DNA from: Robinsoniella sp. | GTDB taxonomy: Bacteria; Bacillota; Clostridia; Lachnospirales; Lachnospiraceae | Direction: 5' to 3' | Assembly (NCBI GenBank): GCA_022788205.1 | Contig: JALEVQ010000117.1 | Location: 1 to 34,442 of the forward strand | DNA: 34,442 nucleotides | Shown here: piece after piece, positions 16,171 to 23,224 of the stretch | How positions within the stretch are numbered: position 1 is the first letter of the stretch | Layout: each line of letters opens with the position of its first letter | The notes under the pieces: generated by a model | Seen by the model: the letters and a program-made list of their open reading frames with translations, nothing else | Database searches by the model: none | Told to the model about the DNA's origin: nothing | Position numbers and translations under genes: made by a program

Positions 16171-17368
16171 TGAAGTGATCACAATCAACACTTTAAAAAT
16201 TGTCATTCCATGGAAAGAGGTAGGAATTGATGAAATTTTTACCGCCAGCAATATCATTGACGCCAAAGAAATCTTACTGTCACAATCGATCCAGATTGTG
16301 ATCACAGATATTGAAATGCCAAATGGATCTGGTCTTGATTTGATCTCATGGATGCAGGGGCAGACTCCTGATATCGTAAAAATTCTGCTCACCTGCCACT
16401 CGAAATTTGACTATGCTTCCTTTGCTTTAAAAAACGGCGTGCTCGATTACATTCTGAAACCGATCGACCTTGAAGAAGTACAAAATGCCGTGCGCCATGC
16501 CGTCAGAAAAGTGCAAGAGACTTTTTCTATTCGTCACAACATCAAAAGGCAGCACCAGAGTGATCTTTTGGTGAGTGAACAATTCTGGAAAAATTTTGCC
16601 ACAGGACTGTACAGCAGTGACGACTATGAATATATTATTCTGACTGCCAGACAGCAGGCAATTCACTTTGACCAAAATCGCTGTTTTTTGCCAATCCTCT
16701 TCTCAATAGATGAGACCGAACAAAAAAATCAGCACAAATTAGATGCCACTTTTTCTTTTTCATTTAAAAACATTTTAAATGAAGTGATCCTTGAAAATCG
16801 CGCAGATCCGCCTGCGATCATGCTCTCTCCCAGCCTCTATCTGACCTTGCCCGATTTTTCCTGGGCACTCTCGGAGTCTGAAATCACATCGCGCTCCAGG
16901 CAGGTCTCCAGTTTTCTGGACACCTATTACACTATACATGCTGACTTTTTTATCGGATCGAGGACACCTGTTTTCGGGATTCACTCCTCTGTTCAGAAAC
17001 TCAAAAAAGAAGCCGAGAAACTGAAAAATCATTCCATTGATCTTCCATCTTCCGCTTCTATTGTCACAAAGATTGAGGAGATTATTCTTCAGAATTTAGA
17101 CAAGCCGATCACCTGTGAGGAGATTGCTAAGCAAGTGTTTCTGAACTCAGAATATCTCTCCAGATTATTTCGAAAAAAGACAGGAAAAAAGTTATCGAAC
17201 TATATTATTGAAGTAAAAATGGAGGAGGCAAAAAAGCAACTCCGGACAACCACCAAGGCAATCAGCACGATCTCGATGGAGCTTGGATATGGAAATTTCT
17301 CTCATTTTTCCAAATGTTTTCGCAAAATCTGCGGTGTCTCGCCACAGGAATACCGAGAGAACTCCTGA
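16148..17368 (+). CDS. AraC-type response regulator (YesN-like)
   Basis: The 406 residues consist of a receiver domain (1-120; Asp7 and Asp8 acidic pocket, phospho-acceptor Asp54 in ITDIEMP, Thr82, Lys104), a middle region of low similarity, and a C-terminal AraC HTH pair (about 305-403, with CEEIAKQVFLNSEYLSRLFRK and ISMELGYGNFSHFSKCF). The start at 16148 is fixed by AAAGGAGG just upstream; an open extension to 16064 lies inside the kinase gene. It overlaps the kinase gene and is its evident partner. The likely target is the divergent promoter region 14237-14406. Confidence 0.93.
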   Translation: MNLLLVDDEVITINTLKIVIPWKEVGIDEIFTASNIIDAKEILLSQSIQIVITDIEMPNGSGLDLISWMQGQTPDIVKILLTCHSKFDYASFALKNGVLDYILKPIDLEEVQNAVRHAVRKVQETFSIRHNIKRQHQSDLLVSEQFWKNFATGLYSSDDYEYIILTARQQAIHFDQNRCFLPILFSIDETEQKNQHKLDATFSFSFKNILNEVILENRADPPAIMLSPSLYLTLPDFSWALSESEITSRSRQVSSFLDTYYTIHADFFIGSRTPVFGIHSSVQKLKKEAEKLKNHSIDLPSSASIVTKIEEIILQNLDKPITCEEIAKQVFLNSEYLSRLFRKKTGKKLSNYIIEVKMEEAKKQLRTTTKAISTISMELGYGNFSHFSKCFRKICGVSPQEYRENS

Positions 17369-17376
17369 GATATTAT

Positions 17377-17398
17377 GGGGCAAAATCTCTTTTGCCCC
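17377..17398. terminator. Strong hairpin between convergent genes
   Basis: GGGGCAAAA and TTTTGCCCC form a perfect 9-bp stem with a 4-nt loop, midway between the response regulator stop and the DUF1349 stop. No T-run follows on either strand, so its strength as an intrinsic terminator is doubtful. Confidence 0.45.
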
Positions 17399-17413
17399 TG
17401 ACATCATTGCATC

Positions 17414-18031
17414 TCATACATGAAAATCCGCGTCAGGCGCCTGTCCGTCATGGGCAAGCCATCTGCATTCTGTGATCTCCATATCGGTAAAGACCGCCTT
17501 GAAGGAGGAATCCTCCGGACTGCAGGCATAGATGCCAAATTGAATCGTTCCGACTGCTTTCCACATATGGCAGACGCGAATCTGGCTATAATTTACGCCA
17601 TCCTCGGAACATTCAATACAGAAATCGTCTTCCCGGCGGCTGAAGCGATACCACATCGATTTGATTGAGGCATCGATGGCTGTCGTCGCCCAGTCCGAGT
17701 ATCCATTGTTTGTCACAACACTTCCAAGATGCTGAAACTTCTCGTTTTCATACTCAATAGAACTTTTCAGCCAATTCTCGCTGTCCAGATACATGACAAT
17801 GCCGCACTGATCAAACCGATGCTTGCTCTCAAATTCTGTTTTTACCACAAAAGAAAAATATTTTTCCTCGGTGCTCATCTGAAGCACCGGGGCATTGTCA
17901 TTGCGGAAATGATAGTACGTTCTCTGCCACAGATCCGTGTGCGGTTTCGTTGTAATCTCCACTTTGTCCTGTGTGATCGAGTATGTCTCCGGCTCTCGTG
18001 TCCATCTCAGCCATTCTGTATTCAGTTTCAT
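17414..18031 (-). CDS. DUF1349 (YesU-like) protein
   Basis: The 205-residue cytoplasmic protein belongs to DUF1349, a concanavalin/LamG-like beta-sandwich family. Typical stretches are WLRWTREPETY at the start, DLWQRTYYHF, CGIVMYLDSENWLKSSIEYE in the middle and GIYACSPEDSSFKAVF near the end. The biochemical role is unknown; relatives sit in polysaccharide-utilisation loci (yesU), which suits the neighbouring YesM-type system. AGGAG before the ATG at 18031 decides the start over one five codons upstream. It follows the SnoaL-like gene by 29 nt, so the two share a transcript. Confidence 0.87.
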   Translation of the reverse strand: MKLNTEWLRWTREPETYSITQDKVEITTKPHTDLWQRTYYHFRNDNAPVLQMSTEEKYFSFVVKTEFESKHRFDQCGIVMYLDSENWLKSSIEYENEKFQHLGSVVTNNGYSDWATTAIDASIKSMWYRFSRREDDFCIECSEDGVNYSQIRVCHMWKAVGTIQFGIYACSPEDSSFKAVFTDMEITECRWLAHDGQAPDADFHV

Positions 18032-18060
18032 GTTTTTTCTCCTCATATCTCTAATCTTTT

Positions 18061-18480
18061 TTACTGCTGTTCTACTTCTGTAGCGACTTCACCGCGCAGC
18101 AGCTGTTCGATTTGTTTGTCAGGCCAATAGCCCCATGATTCCGTAATTTTCCCGTCCGTCACTTTAAAGTTTTCCAGAGCCTCAAAGCGAATTTTCTTTC
18201 CCGTAGCAGGGATTCCCATACAAGTGCCTGTGTGAATTCCGTCATAGAGGACTCTCGTCGCCACCATACCATTTTCCGCAAAAATATCTGCCATTTCCAC
18301 TTTTAATTCTGAAAACTGTCCTGCCACAATTTTTAAAATTTCTACCGCATCTGCATTGCTTCTCGCAGCGGCAGGCCTGTGGTCAAAATAATCTTCTGCG
18401 AGACATTCCATGATAAACTCATAATTTTTATTCGTATATCCTTCAACAAAAAAGCGAGTTACCAATTCTTTATCATTCAT
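18061..18480 (-). CDS. SnoaL-like (NTF2-fold) ester cyclase family protein
   Basis: The 139-residue protein has the length and pattern of SnoaL-like NTF2-fold proteins. It opens with a helix (VTRFFVEGYTNKNYEFIMECL), then YFDHRP, and ends with the strand pair TGKKIRFEALENFKV and GKITESWGYWP. Such proteins bind or isomerise small hydrophobic molecules, but most are uncharacterised, and no substrate can be assigned. The ATG at 18480 has AAGGAAA upstream; the frame is open to 18579 without another ribosome site. It is the first gene of a two-gene unit with the DUF1349 gene. Confidence 0.85.
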   Translation of the reverse strand: MNDKELVTRFFVEGYTNKNYEFIMECLAEDYFDHRPAAARSNADAVEILKIVAGQFSELKVEMADIFAENGMVATRVLYDGIHTGTCMGIPATGKKIRFEALENFKVTDGKITESWGYWPDKQIEQLLRGEVATEVEQQ

Positions 18481-18784
18481 ATACTTTTCCTTCTTTCTGT
18501 TTCCCCCGCTCCATCCTCTGTGCGCTGGAAGCGTGGAAATCCGTGTTTTCCGTTTAGAGAACGTCTTCTCTCTTTGCATCTCTTCTCAGTATCTATATTA
18601 TAATATCCCTTGTTTGAAAAATCCTTCAAAAAAACGAGGAAAATATATATTATTTTGACTTTTAAAATCTTTTTTTTGTACAATAATCACAAAAGCGCCC
18701 GAACGCCTTTTGACAAAATTCAAAGGCACCCGAGCGCTCTGATATCCAGATTTTTCCCTTCTGAAATAAAAATCTTGAAAATTC
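18481..18784. promoter_or_regulatory. Intergenic region with promoter and terminator
   Basis: On the minus strand, TTGAAG (18624-18629) and TATTAT (18600-18605) with 18-bp spacing could start the SnoaL-DUF1349 unit, leaving a leader of about 115 nt. The terminator of the DUF134-NifX gene lies at 18691-18738. I see no gene in this stretch. Confidence 0.45.
18691..18738 (-). terminator. Intrinsic terminator of the DUF134-NifX gene
   Basis: A 17-bp stem (18694-18710 with 18722-18738, including four G-U pairs) with an 11-nt loop is followed on the minus strand by TTTT. It lies 47 nt beyond the stop codon. Confidence 0.7.
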
Positions 18785-19504
18785 TTAGTGTTTGCCACAT
18801 CCATGATTTCCACATGTATGGTGTTCACCGTGGTCGTGGTGTGAACAGCGTGTATTCGGGTCATAGGAGAGTTTCCCTGCGAGGAAGGATTCTACCTGCT
18901 TGTCTGCATCTCCTGCGGCTCCCGGGAAAAGATCAATTCCTGCCTCAGCAAGTGCATTTCGCGCGCCTCCTCCGATTCCACCGCAGATCAGAGTATCCAC
19001 CTGATGCGCCCTCAGAAAACCTGCAAGTGCTCCATGTCCCTGTCCATCCGTTCCTACAATCTCAGAGGACACAACTTTCCCGTCCTCCACCGTGTAAAAC
19101 TTAAACTGCTCTGTATGTCCAAAATGCTGGAATACCATCCCATCCTGATAAGTGACTGCTATTTTCATCTGAAAAGCTCCTTTCTCTGTGATATCCCAAG
19201 TACAAGTTTCATGCGGACAGAGCGCATAATTTCCGCCTTCAATCAAAAGAGCCGTTCCTTCCACCAGGAAGCGCGCCACTTTCTTTCGCGCCTCCGTGTA
19301 GAGAGTCTGAACTGTCGAGCGCCCCACCTTCATCTGTCTCGCACATTCTTCCTGTGTCATACCAAGATAGTCAAGAAGTCGAATCGTCTCAAATTCCTCC
19401 ACACTTAAAATCAGTTGACTGTCCGTCTCTCCCACACCCTTTGCGAAAAATTCGTTGTAGATGGGCAGCCGACAAACTTGTTTGCTCTTATTTGGTCTTG
19501 TCAT
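18785..19504 (-). CDS. DUF134-NifX/dinitrogenase cofactor-binding fusion protein with His/Cys-rich tail
   Basis: The 239 residues show three parts. Residues 1-105 are a DUF134 domain with a helix-turn-helix (MTQEECARQMKVGRSTVQTLY) and a CPHETC cysteine pair. Residues 113-212 are a NifX/NafY-like fold (MKIAV, GMVFQHFGHTEQF, ICGGIGGGARNAL) that in relatives binds iron-sulfur or iron-molybdenum clusters. The end is a metal-binding-looking tail rich in His and Cys (SHHDHGEHH, then CGNHGCGKH). Together this suggests a metal- or cluster-responsive DNA-binding protein. There are no nitrogenase genes here. AAAGGAG precedes the ATG. A consensus promoter overlapped by inverted repeats lies just upstream, so self-regulation is likely but inferred. 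Confidence 0.9.
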   Translation of the reverse strand: MTRPNKSKQVCRLPIYNEFFAKGVGETDSQLILSVEEFETIRLLDYLGMTQEECARQMKVGRSTVQTLYTEARKKVARFLVEGTALLIEGGNYALCPHETCTWDITEKGAFQMKIAVTYQDGMVFQHFGHTEQFKFYTVEDGKVVSSEIVGTDGQGHGALAGFLRAHQVDTLICGGIGGGARNALAEAGIDLFPGAAGDADKQVESFLAGKLSYDPNTRCSHHDHGEHHTCGNHGCGKH

Positions 19505-19531
19505 CGGGAGTCTCCTTTTTTATTATCATAT

Positions 19532-19577
19532 GTTAATAACTACGATTATAGAACTGTTATTGGAATATGTCAATAAC
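19532..19577. promoter_or_regulatory. Probable operators GTTATTG-N8-CAATAAC and GTTAATAAC
   Basis: A perfect inverted repeat (19556-19562 with 19571-19577, 8-bp spacer) spans the promoter spacer and the -35 box. A related palindrome, GTTAATAAC, lies at 19532-19540 near the expected start of transcription. Both sit where a repressor would block polymerase. Confidence 0.6.
19545..19573 (-). promoter_or_regulatory. Consensus sigma-A promoter of the DUF134-NifX gene
   Basis: TTGACA (19568-19573) and TATAAT (19545-19550) are both perfect, with a 17-bp spacer. A promoter this strong normally needs a repressor, and an inverted repeat covers its -35 box. Confidence 0.85.
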
Positions 19578-19580
19578 TTT

Positions 19581-20912
19581 TCAGAAATAGAAAAATTTTC
19601 CAGAAGCAATGTCAGATGCGTACCGTGCGCAGCCATAAGCAGCTTCCTCCTCAGACTCTGTCATCGACAATGGCATCTGGAACCGCTCTGAAAACAGAGA
19701 CTGTAAAAATGGATTTTTTCTCAGTCCGTTTCCACTTCCGACAAGCCGCAGATTCCCCTTGCATGACTCCGGAAAGAGGGTATAAAGCTCGTATAATTCT
19801 TCGCAAATTCCATTTAAAACACTGTACGTCAAAGCGGCAGGATGGAATGTCTTCGGTGTCAGATTCTGAATGCTGCCGGTATTGTCAGGAAGCGTTCTGC
19901 TGCCGAGAAAGCGCGTATCTGTCATGGGAACTTCCTCCATCAATGCGCCTTTTTTCGCCATCTCATTCATGACCGCATACGGATCAGACGGAGCTTCAAT
20001 CGAAAATGCCTCGAGAATCTCCACAAAAAACTGCTTCAGCAGAGCATAGGACGAACCGCCGCAGAGACTCGACGCTGTCAAAAGCCATGAACCATTTAGA
20101 TACGGACGCACTTCCAGTTCCCTAGGGAGCCTTTCCGGGAGTTCAGCGATCTGCAAAGAGACTTGACTTCCTGTTCCAATGTTGACAAGAAGCGTCTCTG
20201 GAAGCGGACACGAACCGCAATAGCTTGCCTGGTTATCCCCAATCGCGAGTGTCACACTGGCACCGCTGGAATGGATCCCTAATTCCTTTTCTTCCCGCGC
20301 TGTCTGAGGGAGAAGTGTTTTGGGAATGCCAGCCTTTTCCAGCGCCTCAAAGTCAAATTCTCCTCTGGAAAGATGGAAAGCCCCCAGACTCGCTGCCATA
20401 GAAGGATGAAGCAGCGGTGCAAGGCGCCCCGCCATCTTCATTGCCACATAATCCGCGATCGTGCAGAAAGTGGAAGCCCCCTCCGGGACTTCCTTATTTT
20501 TCAGATGATAAAAATACGTTGTGATTCCAAACCCAGAAGCCATCGGATATCCCGTCAATTCTGAGAGAACTTGGGCGTAGGAGGAATCTCCCAGCCTCTC
20601 TCTTCCACTCTGATCCTGCCATGTATAGAGAGGACTCAGTGGATTCCCAAGGGCATCCAGATAGAGAATCCCGTGCATCTGACCTGTGAATCCGATGCTG
20701 ATCGGAACAGGGTATTGTTCCAGGCAGACCTCCAAAAGTTCCTGGCACGTTTCCAACAAAACCTTCGGATCCTGAAGATGTTCAAAAGAATGCTTCGCGG
20801 TTAGCAAAGCTTTGTTTGGCACAGTCTTTGAAAACAAAAATTTCCCTGTCACGGTCTCCGCGATGACAGCACATACCGTCGTGGACCCAATATCAATTCC
20901 AATTGTATACAT
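19581..20912 (-). CDS. FGGY-family carbohydrate kinase, sedoheptulokinase-like
   Basis: The 443-residue product has the FGGY kinase layout. An N-terminal ATPase fold begins IGIDIGSTTVCAVI. Substrate-site residues lie in GFTGQMHGILYLD and LYTWQDQSG, GDNQASYCGS is near the domain border, and the C-terminal phosphate-binding LVNIGTGSQVSL and LVGSGNGLRKNP follow. The QMHG and WQD signatures resemble the sedoheptulokinase-like branch more than xylulokinase, but substrate is uncertain. It is slightly short for the family (usually 450-520). AAAAGGA precedes the ATG. It lies 41 nt after the aldose epimerase gene, so the two are probably one operon for sugar entry into central metabolism. Confidence 0.85.
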   Translation of the reverse strand: MYTIGIDIGSTTVCAVIAETVTGKFLFSKTVPNKALLTAKHSFEHLQDPKVLLETCQELLEVCLEQYPVPISIGFTGQMHGILYLDALGNPLSPLYTWQDQSGRERLGDSSYAQVLSELTGYPMASGFGITTYFYHLKNKEVPEGASTFCTIADYVAMKMAGRLAPLLHPSMAASLGAFHLSRGEFDFEALEKAGIPKTLLPQTAREEKELGIHSSGASVTLAIGDNQASYCGSCPLPETLLVNIGTGSQVSLQIAELPERLPRELEVRPYLNGSWLLTASSLCGGSSYALLKQFFVEILEAFSIEAPSDPYAVMNEMAKKGALMEEVPMTDTRFLGSRTLPDNTGSIQNLTPKTFHPAALTYSVLNGICEELYELYTLFPESCKGNLRLVGSGNGLRKNPFLQSLFSERFQMPLSMTESEEEAAYGCARYASDIASGKFFYF

Positions 20913-20953
20913 GGATAATTCCTTTTCACCTTTCTGTCCATTCCAGTCTCATC

Positions 20954-21835
20954 CTAATAGACCGTGATGGTATAATTTCTCTCAAAAATTTCTTTCGCCG
21001 GCAGAGAGAGAATGCCAGGTTTTGTGGAGATCTCACCGGTAAATCCAAGATCATCGCATCTTCCAATCCACGGCTCCAGACAGATATAAGGTGCTCCCGG
21101 AACAGACCAGATACCGAAATTTGGGAATCCTTTACATGTCACTGACAGATACGGTGTCCCGTCAGGATATCCGATCGCCGCATACTCAATCTGCGTGTCA
21201 TCAAAGACGAGCGCATCTTGATCAAACATATCCGCAGTGATCGCAGCACGTCCCTTCTCGACCGGCAGGCTATATTTCTTATCTGCGACTGCCGTTCCGC
21301 TTGCCGGATCGAGTAAGAGATACGTCAGATGATCCTGATCTGTCTTAAATAACAGGCAGTAATCTGTCTGTTTCGTGTCAGGCAGGATCGGCACGCGAAA
21401 TGCAGGATGACCTCCGATCGTAAAGTACATCTCCTCTTCCCCGAGATTTGCCACCTTCCATGTCACGGTGATGTTTTTTTCGTTCACGGTATGTGTGATG
21501 TCCAGCTCAAAATCAAATGGGAAATAATCTTTTGTCTCTTGTGTCGCAGTCAGGCGATGTGTCACAGAACACTCCGTCTTTGCAATACACTCAAAATCCA
21601 GATCTCTCGCAAAACCATGCTGATGTGTCTGAAATGCTTTTCCGTTATAGTGATATTCATTGTTGTAATGCTTCCCGACATGTGGGAACAGCACTGGCGC
21701 ATGGCGTTTCCAGAAAGCAGGGTCCGCCTGCCACAAAACCTCACGCTCCTGCTCCTTGTCATAAATGCTGACTAATTCTGCGCCGTGATCATCCACTGCG
21801 ATGCGCATCTTATCGTTTTCAATTGTATGTGTCAT
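20954..21835 (-). CDS. Aldose 1-epimerase family protein (LacX-like)
   Basis: The 293 residues form the beta-sandwich of galactose mutarotase-type enzymes. Recognisable stretches are AELVSIYDKEQEREVLWQAD, WKRHAPVLFPHVGKH, HGFARDLDF, TIGGHPAFRVP with a family histidine, and the C-terminal CLEPWIGRCD. It would interconvert anomers of a free or phosphorylated aldose. AAAGGAAGAGAG before the ATG at 21835 decides the start; the frame is open 50 codons further without a ribosome site. It is first in the unit with the FGGY kinase. Confidence 0.88.
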   Translation of the reverse strand: MTHTIENDKMRIAVDDHGAELVSIYDKEQEREVLWQADPAFWKRHAPVLFPHVGKHYNNEYHYNGKAFQTHQHGFARDLDFECIAKTECSVTHRLTATQETKDYFPFDFELDITHTVNEKNITVTWKVANLGEEEMYFTIGGHPAFRVPILPDTKQTDYCLLFKTDQDHLTYLLLDPASGTAVADKKYSLPVEKGRAAITADMFDQDALVFDDTQIEYAAIGYPDGTPYLSVTCKGFPNFGIWSVPGAPYICLEPWIGRCDDLGFTGEISTKPGILSLPAKEIFERNYTITVY

Positions 21836-22198
21836 ATTGTCTCTCTTCCTTTCCTCAAAATATAGAAAGCAGACACTTAACATCCGCTTCCCTGTGGCTG
21901 CAGACTGAGATACAGTCCGGCATTTCCATCCGCTTTTCTTGGCTGTCCTTATTTTATCATATACTGACCCGCTTTCACAACTCAAATCACAACGTATAAA
22001 AAAGTTGCCATAAAAAATCGCTGGGATCGGCTGCGCCGTGCTACTTTGCTGCCTGTACGGTGACGTATTTGACTAATCTTCGTTTCCATACTATAATATA
22101 GACAAAAAAAATCGTTGGGTAATCGATGCCAGATTTTCCATATCGAGACAGCCTGGCTATCAACTGGTAATCACAAGATAAAAAAGGAGGACTTTATT
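21836..22198. promoter_or_regulatory. Divergent intergenic region with two promoters
   Basis: For the epimerase-kinase unit, TTGAGT (21980-21985) and TATGAT (21956-21961) lie 18 bp apart on the minus strand. For the Dabb gene, TTGACT (22069-22074) and TATAAT (22092-22097) lie 17 bp apart on the plus strand, giving a leader of about 95 nt. No gene is visible in this stretch. Confidence 0.55.
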
Positions 22199-22498
22199 AT
22201 GGTACATCATATTGTTATGTGGAAATTTAAACCGGAAATCGCAGAAGAACAGAAACCTGAACTGAAAAAGGCAATGGCAGAGAATCTGAAAAATCTTGTC
22301 GGAAAAGTTCCAGGATTATGTACAGTGGAATTTATCGATCAGCCGATCCCTTCCAGCACCCATGACGTCGCTCTGGTGACGACTTTGGAAAAGGAAGAGG
22401 ATATCTCTATCTATGCGACACATCCAGATCATGTGAAGGTTGCCGACACTTATGTTCGCCCATATGTGACAGAAAGAGCATGTCTCGACTATAAATAA
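22199..22498 (+). CDS. Dabb family (stress-response alpha/beta barrel) protein
   Basis: The 99-residue protein matches the dimeric alpha/beta barrel (Dabb) family: VHHIVMWKFKPE at the start, then a helix, CTVEFIDQPI, DVALVTTLEKEED and the YATHPDHVKVADTYVRPYV end with the usual HP motif. The role of the family is poorly known; members dimerise and some bind or cyclise hydrophobic compounds. AAAAAGGAGG fixes the ATG at 22199. The gene has its own promoter (22069-22097) and a strong terminator, so it is monocistronic. Confidence 0.9.
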   Translation: MVHHIVMWKFKPEIAEEQKPELKKAMAENLKNLVGKVPGLCTVEFIDQPIPSSTHDVALVTTLEKEEDISIYATHPDHVKVADTYVRPYVTERACLDYK

Positions 22499-22570
22499 TG
22501 CCCTTCCCATCGCATAAAACAGCGACAATCTGAAAACCTCTCATAGAGCATAAGAAAATAGCCTATAAAA

Positions 22571-22619
22571 AAGCAAGTTGTGGAAATTTTCTCAGCCACA
22601 ACTTGCTTTTTTATTTTTT
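22571..22619 (+). terminator. Intrinsic terminator of the Dabb gene
   Basis: A perfect 13-bp stem (AAGCAAGTTGTGG with its complement), 12-nt loop and a long T-rich tail lie 72 nt after the stop codon. Confidence 0.9.
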
Positions 22620-22729
22620 CAAAATGAGTGGACAAAATCGTGTCTTATTTCATCTAATGAGTGTAACATGAAATGAGAGATCCGGACTCTTGGTAAGAAA
22701 CATACAGTCCCTGGAATGGGACTAATAAT

Positions 22730-22897
22730 ATGAGGAAGTTTATGGAGATATTGGTGAAAAAAGCAAAAAAACACGATAAAGAGGCTTTTCAGCGGCTGAT
22801 GGAACAGCACGGACCATCTCTATACAAAACGGCAAAGGCAATTCTCAAAAACGATGATGATGTCGCCGATGCGATGCAATCTATCGCCTGCGCCTGA
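22730..22897 (+). pseudogene. Truncated ECF-type sigma factor (N-terminal region only)
   Basis: The 55-codon frame starts MRKFMEILVKKAKKHDKEAF and continues LMEQHGPSLYKTAKAILKND with DDVADAMQ. This is the beginning of region 2 of an ECF sigma factor in this phylum. It then breaks off into SIACA and a stop. Region 4 and most of region 2 are missing. The following DNA, in another frame, encodes part of a DUF4179-type protein, the class commonly encoded just after such sigma genes. A deletion between the two genes explains this. Confidence 0.7.
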
Positions 22898-23191
22898 AAA
22901 CAGTATCCGAGATCTACTGTGACGGTCTGTCCATTTTTTTGACGGCAGAAGTCGAGATTGAGCAGGGCGGACTCAACTCCATCCCAGGCAATGTGATTTA
23001 CCTGGATGGAAGCTGGAATACTGACGAAGATACCAGCAAAAAACAGTTGCTGAACGGTAACCTTGAAGGAATGTCGATGGATGACAACACATTTATCGGT
23101 GTGCTCAAGATGGATCAACCTGAAGAAAAACGGCATCGACAGTGGCGCAGCAGAGCAGGCAATTCTGTCAGCTGAGATTGACGTAAATTAA
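22880..23191 (+). pseudogene. Remnant of a DUF4179-type anti-sigma/membrane protein gene
   Basis: Without a start codon, the frame reads LKTVSEIYCDGLSIFLTAEV followed by GGLNSIPGNVIYLDGSW, which resembles the extracytoplasmic DUF4179 region of anti-sigma-like proteins. The N-terminal and membrane parts are gone. Near 23115 the likely coding frame shifts: one frame ends at 23175, while another continues as LKKNGIDSGAAEQAILSAEIDVN to a stop at 23191. It is therefore both truncated and frameshifted. Confidence 0.6.
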
Positions 23192-23224
23192 AGCGGATCC
23201 TGCCCTTTTGCGGCAGCCTGATCC

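Noticed and set aside
22010-22125. Similar AAAAAATCG-containing stretches at about 22014 and 22107 as a repeat pair
   Set aside because: Similarity ends after about 12 bases and the flanks differ, so it is compatible with chance.
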